Source of the DNA: Larus michahellis
Taxonomy: Eukaryota > Chordata > Aves > Charadriiformes > Laridae
Direction of reading: 5' to 3'
Assembly: GCF_964199755.1 (NCBI RefSeq)
Contig: NC_133910.1
Span: 13,090,711-13,154,710, forward strand
DNA length: 64,000 nucleotides
Shown here: positions 17,111 through 46,820 of the stretch, piece after piece
Layout of the letters: every line of letters starts with the position of its first letter
How positions within the stretch are numbered: position 1 is the stretch's first letter
Made by a program: the position numbers and the translations under genes
Notes under the pieces: generated by a model
Database searches by the model: none
Seen by the model: only the letters and a program-made list of their open reading frames with translations
Told to the model about the DNA's origin: nothing

Positions 17111-18042
17111 CAGCCAGCGCGCCTCTTTAATTTTGTGGGGTTTATGGAAAAAGGTTCAGCATCTCCGTTTCAGACACTGGGTAGCGATTTCCAGACTTCC
17201 CCTGCCTCGGTCACTTGCTGAGGAGGTTCCCTCATCCGGGGTGAGGCATTGAAGCAGTTGTTAAAAGTCTGTCCCCTTGTTGAGGAAGGCTTTTCTTATT
17301 TCCTTGCTCGTGGGTAGGTAATGTGAAGTCAGGATGTTGTTTACTTCTACAAGAAAACAGTTTACTTCCTGTTATCACAAAGAACTTGGATGGCTGCAGC
17401 TCTGAAGTTTTCACCCTTTGTTTGCTATGGATGCAGCTTCTATCATTGTTTTATCAGTTCAGTTAGTACTTCTCTCCTCGTTTTTTTGGGTTTGTTTTTT
17501 TTTGGTTGTTTTTTGATGAGTCTTTTACAAGGCAATGAGTGAAAGAAAGAACATGCCTTAAAGGAGTATATGATTCAAACCCCATAGAAATAACACCGAA
17601 ACTGGGATCAGGTTTTGTGTGTGGAACTTTTTCCAGAACTGCTGTTTCCAGAGAACCTTCCAGTGGATGCTAATACAGAAGGTTTGCGGTCTTTGTCTGG
17701 TCTGATCCTGTAGTTTCCTGAGGTTAACTTCTGTGGAAAGTTGTTAGAAATCCATCATAATTGAAGCATTACTGAAATGATCCCATTAGGTGGAAAAATT
17801 CCTCTTCAATTTAAATGTATGATCAACTAGAAACCGAATCTTTGGAAACTCAGGAAGTTTTAATAATTAGTGCAAGCATTGGGAATACATACTTGTGTCT
17901 GCAGTTGACTTGGCTTTGCTAAGCATCAGTCAGGTACTCTGCTTATCAGGAACAGCTACGCCACAGTTAAAATCATGGGCTTAAAATCCTTTACTCAGTA
18001 AGACACTCCTTTAGGGGTCTTTTTACTTGTTCACTTCTTCTG

Positions 18043-18061
18043 TTTTTTTTTTTTTTTTTTT
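18043..18061 (+). repeat. Poly-T tract
   Basis: 19 uninterrupted T in the TSC1 5' intron. Simple sequence, likely length-polymorphic. Confidence 0.9.
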
Positions 18062-18530
18062 AATTTATTAACAGCCTAGTCAACCCCGTACTAAATTGCC
18101 TTTATGAGGAATTGCACGGACTTACTCAGATAAAAATATAATCAGAATATCTAATGTGTCATGAGATAATCTTTAATTAAAATGGTTTTATCTTTGGCAG
18201 TGTTTAATCCTGGCTCCTTAACTCTTAGTTACTTGCAAATTTGCTTTTATGGTGACTCATAAAAAGTGGCATTATTAAAGGGTTCCCATGTGACATATAG
18301 TGTCCAATTGCAGATGTTTTGGTGTATGAACAAACATTTGACTTTAGTAAGGATTTGTAGTTTAAAATGGATGCTGGCCCTGTTTAGAGCTGGACTGCTG
18401 GGATATTGACTTGTACTGATCCCTGAAATTCTTGCAACTGCCAAACACCTTATAGGAGCTGGTGATGTGATTACCAAAGTCAGTCTCTATGAGAACTGAA
18501 TATCTTATAACACAAATGCATGCACAAATG

Positions 18531-18550
18531 TACATATATATATATATGTA
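18531..18550. repeat. TA microsatellite
   Basis: Alternating TA array flanked by TACA/TGTA, self-complementary. Ordinary microsatellite. Confidence 0.85.
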
Positions 18551-21500
18551 TCTTTGGAAAAGATACCTTCTGTAATAAGCAAATCAAATAATCAAAGCAC
18601 ATTTTTATGGTGGAGGCAGGGGAAAGGTACCAGATTTTATGCCATGTTGCAGGCAGGTGTCTATTTTATGAAAGAATATTACAGCTTGGGATCTTGGTCT
18701 GGTATGTTGCTGCTGTATTTTCATATAGTTTAATAAACATAATGAGGACAAATAATACTTCCTTTGTTAGCATAAGCATTTCTTTGGGTAGCAGGTAAAG
18801 ATACAGAACAAACTTCTTGCAGTGGTGAACTGCTGTCCCTTGCCTGGGTATTTTTCTTTTTTGTTTTTGATTAAAAAGTTATGCATCATTTGCTATTGTT
18901 CTGTGTAATGCCTACTTTAATTCTTGGAGTAGTTAAAATGCTTCGACTGAGTACACGAGGTAGTTTGCAGTGCTTTCGAGATGTACTGAGTTACAGGCTA
19001 ACTCTTTGAATATGTTTAAAGGTTTCTCTTGGTGGCAAAAAAAACTGCTACAGAGTTTTAGGAGGTCTCACTCCTTGTGTTACTGCAAAGTCTAGAGCTC
19101 TCTGTTTACCTGTTCATAGTTTTAAAAAGATTCCTTAGTTGAACTTATTTTCCTTGTGTACTGTTAACTGAATTGGCATAGAAAACCAGTGCTTGTTCTT
19201 ATTTATTTATTTGCTATTAATATATGCAGTTGTGTGTAAGGAATTGAAATGATTCCTTTTCATGTTAGTAACTGGCTTGTTAGCATGGTTTCTACCAAAG
19301 GGTTAAGTTTCAGCCCTACCATGTTTGGGCTTTTTTCGGCATGCATTGCTTTTAAACAATTTTCCCTCTGACAGAAATTTGATGGGTAGCAATTAGCATA
19401 GTGTATTAGCACAGCATAGTTTCAAAAGAATTTTAAAAACTGCTGAATACGATTCTCTCTCTTTGTTTAGGGTTATTGGGTTTTTGTGATCTTCCTGTTC
19501 CTGCATTAGTTAAGCAGTTGTAGCAAAGTACGGGAGAATGTATATAATATCGAGTTATAATTATAAATAATTATCAAGTTCAGGAATCGTATCAGATATT
19601 AAAATCTGATCTTAAAATCCAGAAAAACATGGACTGCTAGAAGAAGCCAGACACCTTCATTCTTTAAATATGAATAAATAAATTAAATTAATTATACTGC
19701 CAATTGTAATGATCAGTTTGAACAGAGATTTAAATTGCTTAGAGTTATTATTTCTGGATGGTAAAAAAGAGAATGATCAGCTGCTTACTTTCCTTTTGCC
19801 ACCAGTGGTTTTTCTCTCTACTGTCACTTTTCATTCATTGCGTATGTCACTTCTCTAATGGTAATGTTTAGTTTACCTGTGAAGAAAACACAAATTGGGT
19901 ATTGTTAGGAAACATAAAACAGGCCTGCAGTTTTGTATATCAGATGGGGGGGGAGGGTGAGACTTATCCTTTCATGACAAACATTTCAAAGATTTGAGGG
20001 AGAAGGCCTACTTTGTTGTCAATCTGAATTTTTCTTTGAAAACAAGGATTTCTGTAAAATACTTCTGTCCTCATTCACGGCCTCTGCCAAAGCAGTGTCT
20101 GAGGCCTGCAGTAGAAATCAGATGGAAAAGTGTAAGCCTTGAGGTCTGGCTTCACTTCATTGCTGTCAGCAGTGGTCTTGTGTTGTTGAAATCGCCCATT
20201 TCTCTTGGGGCAGGAGAGGAATAACCGTTTACTGGCATGTCCCAAATTTAACTTCCAATTAATGAAAAGGGATGAAATGTTGATGTTGAACCCCGACATG
20301 TCACCCTCCAGAATAAGTGCTTCTGGTGTCTGAATTTCTACACTGTTACAGCAAATGCTGAGGACGTTCTGGGAGGAGTGTGCGTTTGTGTTGAGTGTGT
20401 CCCCCTCCTCCCCACCCCTCAGAGAAGCATAACTGGCACTACCAGCTGCTTTTTCATTTGGCTTGAGATAAAAATACACTGAACAGAAGAACGTCTCTTG
20501 ACAGAAATACTTAGAGAAGTCATAATCTTTTGAAATACACTGCTATCTGTTTCTCTATTTAGCCTTTTCCAATTAGTATTTTTACGGTATTTTCCTTTGT
20601 CTTGAGTTTGTAGCTCAACTGTATTGTGTTGTAGTTAAGTCAGGTACTGAAAAAAAATTTTAAAACAAATTGGTTCTTGGCTTGTTGTCTTCTCCTTTTT
20701 TCTCCTGTAAGCTGGCTCCAAAGTTGTATTGGTACTTAAAATTAATACTCTTTACTAAAATCTGTCTTTACAAGGTAATGGAAGTTCCTTAACCTGGTCT
20801 GTCCCAGGTTCCTTATCTACAAGATTTGAAAATTGCATGACAGGTTACTGGTGGGACTGGTCATAAATCACACTGACACCACGAGCCCTGGGAACTGTAC
20901 AGAACACAGTGTTTTCTGGTTGAAGTTAAAAGCCTGTTGCCTGTAAACGAGTTGTTCAGCTGTCTTTGCTTAAGAAAAGTGTGACACAATTTAAGACTTC
21001 TGCTGGAATTTCCTGATTTGTTCATTTGTGTTTGGCATCACGGACTCAGTATGATTAGAGAATCTCAGTCTTAGTCACAAATGACTTTACAAGAGATCCT
21101 GCTATGAGAAAGCTGTGATTTGTTTTTTTAAAAGTGTTACTATTTGTGTATATCAGGGTGACAGCATTATATTGGTGTTTATACGACTTCAGCAGTTAAA
21201 CTTTCCACCTAGTGGAGTACCTATGTGTAATATCGTCCCATTTTTAGACGTGGTTTGGAGTACTTTTAATATTTTGAATACTGGCATTTGGTCTGGAGAT
21301 TGTTCCACTTTACATAAAGTACTTCAGTGCATGATCGACTGATTGACAAGTTCATTTAAACTATGCTGGATTTGTTGCCACAAGGTCACTTGAGCCATCT
21401 GTTTTAATTAGTTTAGGGAGCTTGGGAAATTACTAGTTACCTAAGTGTATAGTTATTGGCAGCTAAGCTTGCGTTATCAAACTTGCTTTTATCTGATTGT

Positions 21501-24500
21501 AGTGTTTGTGCGTGCCATCAGGCCAATAGCATAAAGTTTGAAATCCTTTTACCTACTGAACACTTAAACCGGTGTTTTTCCCATCTGTCTGCAAGTGTAT
21601 TGTTGAACCTGACTTCCAGAAACATGCATGTTTCTTGACTTTGCCATGCTATAGTTCTTCCTCTGGCAGTATCAGAATTAGCGAAACCTGCCGTTGAGGT
21701 TTTCACTGGTGTGATGAAGATCCAGTCCAAGTATAATAGTATTACTAGAGGAAAATAAGAAATAAAAGCATTCTTTTCACTCTGGTGGGGGGCGGGGAAT
21801 CAAAGAAAAGAGAGTTGACACGGTCTTTATGGGGTAAAAAAAAGGAGAGACTAGCGTTTATGCTGCTTTAATTCTCAAAACAGGTTTTGCTTGCAGCTGG
21901 TTTGGGGGTGTGGTCATGCATCTCTTTTGTTAACAAGACTTTAAACAACTAATTCATATTGCTTAGGAAGCTGGTGAATCTATTGCTTAACCATAGCTGA
22001 GACTGTATCCTGATAGAAATTGAGGTACCTATGTTAGCAAGCTCTTTACGGTGTAAAAGAAAGTGTTCTCAGAAATAAAGGAATAGATTACTTGTAGTAA
22101 ACTGTTTCCCCTTATATAGTTCTGCATGCATTCTGGGTATCCCAGTATAACTGTAATTTAGTAAATTAAATATTACAGCAGTTACTAGAAACTAAAAAAG
22201 CAGTTGACTCCTGAAAATGAGTAACAAAGTGGAAGGTTGACTCCTTAGGTTGCATGGATGCGTGGATTTAAACTTTCTGAAAGGATGGTGTCACTCTTTG
22301 AACATTCCTTGCCTTCTAAACAGCAAGCTCTTTGAGGAAGAAGTTGAAGCTTGGAAGTCTGCACAATGTAGAGTTAAAAAAACCCAAACAAACAAAAAAC
22401 CAAACCCCAAAAACGCATGCCCAAAGCACAACAAATCCCAGTTCTAATCTTTTTGGAGAGATCCAGTCTGTGTTTGAGTAAAAAGCAGCTCTTTTCCCCC
22501 ACCCCAAGTTTCTATTTTATTATCCTTAGTTGAAAGTCTTGCTTACGCTACCAGCCAGTTTTAAGTCTGCAGTTTTTAAGGTCTTGCCAGCATGGATTGT
22601 GAAAAGAAATAGCATTTAAATCTGAAACCCTTCAGTTAGCAGACTCTGCTAGCTGCTTGTCGATGAACTGCAGTTTTATTTGGACTGTTCAGCTATGCAG
22701 CTATGATCACTGAAAACTGAAGGGGGGGGTTTGTCTTCTGGAGCTGTAATTCTGGAACAGTTCAAGAAAGTTTGTTGCTAATGAAATGACTGTTGCGAAT
22801 GTGGTGCTGTATTATCACCTTTGAATTTGCAATCAGTGCCAGATTAAGTAAGCTGATGTCTTGTGGCCCTAATAAAAGTGACCTTGGGCAGTTCTGCAAC
22901 TACAGAGTGGTATGTTGCAAATGACAAAGTTTACTGGTAGACAGGTTAACTCCTGCTGTTCAGTAACATTGTTAAACATAACTTTCTGAGAAAGTAATAT
23001 ATCTGTAAGTAATTACAAAGTTATGATTTAAAATAGAGCACTGATATTTGGTTCTTGGCTACTGTCTAACAATGTTTTGCCTGAAATCTAAAGACTTAAA
23101 CAATTACAGTAGTTATTCTACGTTCAGAATTTGGTAGGATAAGAGAAGATTTCTTTGTGTGTAATATTTTACCTACCATAAATAAAACTCTTTAGTAGCA
23201 TTTGAGGGTTCACAGTACAAGACAACAATCTTGTGAAAGCCGTCTAGTTGGAGGCAATTGCACGGCTTAACCTGTGGACAATTCTGGAAAGGGCAACTGT
23301 GCAACACCTTGGGGTGTTTTTCAGACGAAGGGCTGACTTTCCTCCCTTTCCTCCTGCAGGAGGTACACAACTCTGCTATTCTTAGTAAAGAATTCAATGC
23401 TGTTCTGAATATACAAGGTTTGATAAGGAAGAAGTAAATTATGCCTTTTGTTAACCTCTTCATGCTTTTTCTTTATTAGTGATCATGAAAGGTGTGTGGC
23501 TGACAGCATTGCAGACAGAAGCTCAACTTGTCCACAGAACAGGTGCTGTATACACAATTGAAGTAAAAAAATCTTGTGTGTGAACTTCATACATGTCAGT
23601 CTTGCCTTCCTTGGAGGAAGTGAAAAATGCACACTAGCTGGAAGTAGGAGGAAAGAAGAAACCTTTGCTAATAAAATTAGGTGTGATGTAAAGCCATATT
23701 CTTTCTGCCACTGGGAAAGGTTCAGCATAGGATTCTTATGGATGAAGAAAAACTTGATTCATTTTGTGATGGATAAATAGATGTGATACCTGAATCCCTC
23801 CCTTGCTAGTACATGGGAGGAAGGCATCTTAAAAGCCTGAAATGGCTTAGGCTTACTCCTGCTTAGTACTGTGAAGCTGACCATCATGTTATCTGCACAC
23901 TGTTGCATTTAATAATCTCTGAAGTTTATGCACTGCGGGGTTTTTAATATATAATGCACAAGTTATACATGTGAAAACAAGGTGTGTCGTGCTGCTAAGC
24001 TTTTGATTTAGTATGCACAAGGTGGCTGAGGATCAGCAGCTGTAGTTACTGAGTTTCCTAATGGCTGCAACTTGGCCACATTGCAAGTATTAAAGCAGAA
24101 ATCTATTGGTATGCAATAACACAAAGCCGAGGGCAGTGAATTTCTAATCTAGCCACAGGAGTGGAGAACGATCTTGAGATGCATATTTTCTCCAGTGTAG
24201 ACCACTATGCAAAGGACTTGAAAGGTTGGTTGAGGAGGAATCGCTGTAAGAAAGCGAGAATGAATTGATTCCAGGGACCTATATGCATTTCATTCAAAAC
24301 TTTAGTCTTGGTTGACTGACCTGGAGAGCAAATTAAAAAAATACCGTAACAGAGTGCTGTGACAGTCTGTATGTGCTAGCTGAGGGCTTCTGCGAAACAC
24401 ATTAATGTCTTTTTTAAAAAAGGTGAAGAAAACCCTGCTTATGACTCATTGGCCTCTTTGTAAACTTTTCTCTTACAGCCTTTATTGCAGGTGTGTAAAC

Positions 24501-24649
24501 TGTAGCAATCCTTTTAGTGTACAACTTGTTAAATGGGCAATACTGCAGAAAAGAAATAGGGAAATGATGTAAGATTTAAGATGGAAAGGGAAAAAGGAAA
24601 GCTCATTTATCTACTCTCTCTTCTTTCCTAGTCTGGTAGAGAGGCACCA

Positions 24650-24664
24650 ATGAGGAACTTCTGA
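24650..24664 (+). promoter_or_regulatory. TSC1: Short upstream ORF in TSC1 5'UTR
   Basis: ATG AGG AAC TTC TGA, a four-codon uORF in a good context (A at -3, A at +4), ending 36 bases before the TSC1 start codon. Such a short uORF allows reinitiation; its effect here is inferred. Confidence 0.6.
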
Positions 24665-24700
24665 AATTTTAACCTCCACATTCATGTCAGTACGTGCATC

Positions 24701-42060
<17,360 letters not shown>

Positions 42061-44675
42061 AAAGGAAGATAGTCAATCAGTGTTATTTTCATATTCTTGG
42101 CATAGAACAGGAGGCGTGAATGCAAGTTTAACTAAAAGCTTTTCTGTTTCTTTGGTCTGAGCAGCTAGCTCGTGCAGCGGAATAGGATTGATGTCCAGAA
42201 ACGGAAAAAGGCTGCTGAACGAATGCAAAGTGGATTTTTGGGTCTGGAAGTGAAACGCCCAGCCTAACTCCTGCTTCTTTCTCAAATTCAGGCCTTAGCA
42301 GCGTGTACTAATTTGAAGGGACAACTGTTAGCATTTGCAAGTATTTTTTCCCTTTCTCCCTGTCCCTAGTTGAGTGGCTGCGTTTATGAACTTGAGTGCA
42401 ATATGAGGCCAAATTAACATTTGTGAATCCACTCTGAATGCTTTGTATTTCCTTGCAAGCTTCCAATTTAGAGCAGTTAATTGTGCTGCCTGTCCGGGTG
42501 ACTTCGGTTGCTTTCATCCTGGAGAGAAGCAGCACTAGAATTTCTAGTGCATTCATCTAAAGGTCTCTGTTTTGCCTGTCCACTGTCCCACATCCCTCAG
42601 AGCCCAGTCTTCACTAAGTTGGACTCTGATTGAATACCTAAATGTTTAAAGAACAGTGTACCTCTGCAAAACGATTAATTCACCCTAATTCATGATCATT
42701 GTTTATATTGTCCTTAACATTTCCTGGAAAGTTGCATTTGAACAGACACTTAATAAGGAGCTGGAGCTTGTAATGCAGACAAGACCGTATGTGCTGAAGA
42801 TTTGTTAAAACACTAGCTTCTGATCTTTTTGGTATTTTAAGTGTTTGCCTGACAGACCGGTCCTGACCTCAGGCTGGTTCGTGTGGGAAAGCAGTTGGGG
42901 TGGGAGAAGAGGGAAAAGGAAGCTTTACTGAAGTAGGGGGAGCGTGCAGAACACGTGTGTAGAATTGCAAGCTTACGAAGATCTGCAGAAGAGCATTGGT
43001 TTCTCTAATCAGGGAGATACTTGTGCCGCCTGACCCTCCTTCATGGTTCTGGTCTTTGTTCCCAGTCTGAGCAAGACCACGGTGTTTTGAGTCCAAGAAA
43101 TTGGCTTAATTCTTCCTGGGAATAGGTTTTCAGGCTTGACTTACGGACTGTGGTTTCCTTTGAGAGCTGTTCTGCTCAGACTGCAGCACATTTTTCAGCT
43201 CAGCAGTGTCAGTTTGGCTCTGGGTATCTCCCCTTCACCCTCATCCTCTTTCCTTAGAAGACAAGGCTGAGGAGGAAGCCTGCTCAAACTGAGAATCAGA
43301 ATTCTGTCGTGAAGCCTTTCTGCGTTAATCATGTTTTAAGTCAATGATGAGCCTTCTGTGAAGGAGGATTGTGGGATCAGGGCTTGTCAGTGGTCAGACT
43401 CAATCTCCTTCAAGACGGAACAGAGCCCGCTGTTAGGAAGGCAGTGTGCTTGTTTTAAATGTTAGATATGTCTGGGTCCGGGCGTACTTAGACGTATCAG
43501 GCTTCACAGCTACCCTGCGTCACACGCGGCCTCTTTTCTTAAACATTCTGTGGGTGGCAGCTGCTGTTGAAGAGTCGTCTCACATATGGATCGAGTCCAA
43601 GTACACTTGCACTTGTAGTCCACATGCCTTCTTAACCTGAGTAGGAACAGGACTCTGTCAAAGCGGCTGGCAATATGCTAACTTGCACTTGACACTACTT
43701 TTCCTCCCATTTCTGCTTCTTCCATAACAGCGAGGGTCTAAATACATTTCTGCCTGTCTGAATTATTCTCAGTGTCCTTGCGGTTGGTCAGTCCTAACTC
43801 TGAAAGTAAAGGTGAACTTCAGTGGTTTTGTCAAAGCTCGAATCTGCATGGAATAGAAAATAGAGAGTTGGTTGTAAGTGACAGACTGGTTTTGTCGACA
43901 TGTCTATAGGCTTTCTAAGACTTAGTGGTAGCAAACGTGGTAGCGTATGTTTCGGTAAGATTTGGAGGTTTCCTGCCCCTTGCCCCACCGGGTCCCAGCC
44001 CCAGGAGTGAACGGTTTGCTCGTTGCCCGTGAAGGGCCGGCTCAGCTGTCGGATGCCGTTGTGTTCGTTAGCCCGTCCTTCTGCTTTGCCGAGCCCAAAA
44101 AGGTATCTTGCTGTATGCGATGACTTCACTTGTTCTGAGGAGAGGCGGTTTTTGTTGTCGGTTACAAAAATGCCCTGGCGGTAATGCAAGCTCATTGATA
44201 AGGTGGCTTTTTTTTTTTTCTTCTTTTAAAAAGGATTTTAGCACCGGGATAGTAATGGAAACCACTTTAGGTTTGTTTATGGACCACAAAGATTATGGAG
44301 GAACAAATTTTGCAATTTTTTTTGTAAGTCTCTAAAAAATCATGGATCTGCTGTATGTAGTTAACTTGCAGTTTGTTTGAAGGGGTCCCATCAGTGAAGT
44401 GGAAACAGATTTTTTTAACTGACTGCTTTTAGTTAAATCTAAAATTGCTGTCTTTGTCAAGTTAATCTGTTCCCTGCCTCGCTCTTTGTAAGCATGTTAA
44501 ACAATCCACATTAAATGCCATAAATATGAAATACGAGGAAATGGTACAATCGTAAGCTAAAAGAGAACTTAAACCAAAAGGAGGTTTTGCTGTCCTTATT
44601 AGAATGTTCTAAAATGTCAAGGCAGTTGCTTGTGTTTAACTGTGAACAAATAAAATGTATTGTTTTGCACTACTC
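42061..44675 (+). other. TSC1: TSC1 3' untranslated region
   Basis: Follows TAA without a further coding exon. It contains TTGCACT heptamers at 43607-43613 and 43683-43689 (seed complement of the miR-130/301 family) and ends at the first well-placed AATAAA. Mammalian TSC1 has a still longer 3'UTR, so distal ends past 45 kb are possible. Confidence 0.75.
44649..44654 (+). terminator. TSC1: Probable TSC1 polyadenylation signal
   Basis: AATAAA about 2.6 kb after the stop codon, followed by a GT/T-rich stretch (tgtattgttttgcac, ctctgtgtt) suitable as a downstream element. A second AATAAA at 45290-45295 could serve a longer form. Confidence 0.65.
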
Positions 44676-46089
44676 TGTGTTAAATTCCCTGCAAGCCGAC
44701 CTCTTTGGGACCGGGCCGTGCTGAGACAAAACGTGCAGAAACAAGTTCAGTAGCGAAGCGTCTTCCAGGATGTGCATCGTACGGAGCAGAGAAGTGGTTC
44801 TGCCCCTTTTTGCACAGGGTTCTTTGTTAGCAGCTCACTTTTCTGCATGGAGCCAAAGCCGTTTCTCTTCTGTTGAAAAACAAACTCAACCACGACATGC
44901 CGGTATAATCCATAAATTAACTGCAAACAATCCAGTACTGCAAATCTGCGTTTTAGCTCTCTGCCTGGCGTTGTTCGTGTAGTCGAGACTGCACAGTGAT
45001 GAGACAAATTAATAGCTGAAAATGTCGGAGACTCTTGTTTGCAAAGCTGGGGACACTGTCGGAATGTGGCCGCCCCGCTCTGTCCCGTCAACGTGCTTTT
45101 CCCGTCTGTACCTGCTCAAGAGTCACTGCACACGCAGGAGAACAGTCTCTCAAACCGAAGGAACTTTGGGGCCATTTTACTGTAAGTTTAACCCGGTAGG
45201 TTAAGGGGATTTTCTTATTTTGGTTTTTTCTTTTTTCCAGCCTGGCACTTCCTTACTGGTTTGTTTTTTGGGTTGTTTTTTTTTTCTGAAATAAATGAAT
45301 ATTTGAAAGGTTGCTCAAAGCAATTTAGAAGTTCATCCATGAACCTCGCCATTCCAGTTGAGGACTGAGTGTAAATCATAAATTTGAACAACACGTGCAG
45401 GGGGATGGCGGGAGCGACATACACTCTGTTTGTGAACACGCTTTGGTGCTTATGGAGAACTTTATGTAAAAGTTACCATAAACGTTTTCTTGGGGTTGTC
45501 TTTGGGCCTTCTGCATTGGGGTGAGTTCCACAGCATGGTGTAAGTAAAATGAAAACAAAGCAGAAAGGGACTTTGACTTGCCGTTACTTTATTTTAAATG
45601 CATTTTGCATATCCCTGAACAAGCTTAGCATGGAAAAGCTGCATGTGTCAGTGTAAAAAAAAAAAAAAAAAAAAAAAAACCAAAAAAACTTTACATATAT
45701 ATCTCCCACAGCAATATATGCACCAGGGTACAAACAGAGTACCTTCCTTACTACTGCGAGGTAGTACGTTTGGTAGCTCATAACCCAGCAGTAAACATGC
45801 AGTAGTCATGAGGGAAGGAAATAATTTTATTTCCTGAATTTAAAGTATCTGCTCATTGATCTTAATTTATTGAAGCTACCTAGCTGCTGGTGCAATGGTG
45901 GATTTCAAAAGCAAGTGGTTACAAAATAGCTTAGAATATCAGCGGGAGTTGAGCTATATCATCCGTGCAGGGGCTTCACGAGTAAAGCTTAGTTAACGTT
46001 CACATAGGCTTTACTTTTCAGACAGAACTTTATTCCAAATAATTTGGACCGATGGTCTTTGTGATTTCGGTGTCTGCGAGCGCTGCTTG
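44676..46089. other. Intergenic DNA between TSC1 and the 46-kb CpG island
   Basis: No coding exon recognised. It contains a 25-base A-run (45655-45679), a distal AATAAA on the plus strand (45290-45295) and AATAAA hexamers on the minus strand (45588-45593, 46029-46034). Whether it belongs to a longer TSC1 3'UTR or to a minus-strand transcript cannot be decided. Confidence 0.5.
45655..45679 (+). repeat. Poly-A tract
   Basis: 25 uninterrupted A followed by CC and a further A-run. No retrocopied coding sequence lies upstream. Confidence 0.9.
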
Positions 46090-46820
46090 GTTTGGCCTTG
46101 AAGCCCTTCTTCAGTCCAAGCGCAGGCTGTAGCGCGGGACTCGCTGGCCGATCTTCAGCGTCTGCCAGGCTCTGTGTCGGGATTCTTCCAGGCGCTCCCT
46201 GCCTCGCCTCAGCGGCCGCCGCTCGCCTTTGGCCCGTTACTCGGCTCGGAGCGGTGCTGCGCCCCGCGCTGAGGCCAGCAGGCTTCGGAAAGCAGAGCCG
46301 TCCCGCTGCATGCGGCGACCTGACGGACGGGGACGGGGACGGGGACGGGCACAGCCCGCGGCGCTCCTCAAATCCCGGCCGCGGGGGGGGTGGTCCCGCA
46401 GCCGCCCCCGTCTCCCGGGGCCGCAGCCCCTGTGCAAACCTCAGAAGTCCCTCTCGATTCGGGGCCGGGTTGTCGGAACTTGTTAAAAATGGCTTTTGAG
46501 AGCCTTTGCCCGCTGCACGCTAACGGGAGGGTGCGGGGAGCCCGGCCCGGGGCAGCCCTGGCCCCGCTCGCCCCCCAGCTCGCCCCGCCGCCTGCGGGCC
46601 GCGGCCACTAGAGGCCCCACGACGCCGCCACTTCGCTCCGCGTCGGCTTTAATGACATTTTTTGGGGATGCCGAGTTTCCCCTCCCCCTTGAATCGCCCC
46701 CCCCGTTCCCGTCAGAGCCCACCAGCACCCCACACTCCGCGGGGTCCGAGCTGAGCCCCCCCGGCTCGGCCTGGGGGACCTGGGACCAGGTGCGTAACGT
46801 ACAGGGCATCCTGGCCCCGC
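46090..46820. promoter_or_regulatory. CpG island with no assigned gene
   Basis: A sharply bounded GC- and CpG-rich block in the gap between the 3' ends of TSC1 and SPACA9. It contains NotI-like GCGGCCGC (about 46212), a GGGGAC hexamer array (46329-46349) and a good donor CAG|GTGCGT at 46789/46790 on the plus strand. Open frames run through it on both strands, as expected in GC-rich DNA, and none resembles a known family. It may be the promoter of a non-coding RNA or of an unrecognised gene. Confidence 0.6.
46329..46349 (+). repeat. GGGGAC hexamer array
   Basis: Three GGGG runs and a final GGG spaced by AC, inside the 46-kb CpG island. The spacing meets the usual G-quadruplex pattern. Confidence 0.8.

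Larger units (their letters stand above)
16806..24631 (+). other. TSC1: TSC1 5'UTR intron region
   Basis: About 7.8 kb between the CpG island and the exon with the start codon. No coding sequence is recognised. It holds simple tracts (T-run 18043-18061, TA repeat 18531-18550) and AT-rich unique DNA. A second non-coding exon probably lies here but could not be located. Confidence 0.6.

Noticed and set aside
16424-17252. Long GC-rich open frames in the TSC1 CpG island (up to 199 codons)
   Set aside because: Gly/Arg/Pro low-complexity translations on both strands with no homology; an expected by-product of stop-poor CpG islands.
19195-19216. ATTTATTTATTT run as an AU-rich mRNA decay element
   Set aside because: It lies in the TSC1 5' intron, not in a 3'UTR, so it is ordinary AT-rich sequence.
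45655-45679. A-run as the tail of a processed retrocopy
   Set aside because: No retrocopied exon sequence or polyadenylation signal lies just upstream and no flanking duplication is visible; treated as a simple repeat.
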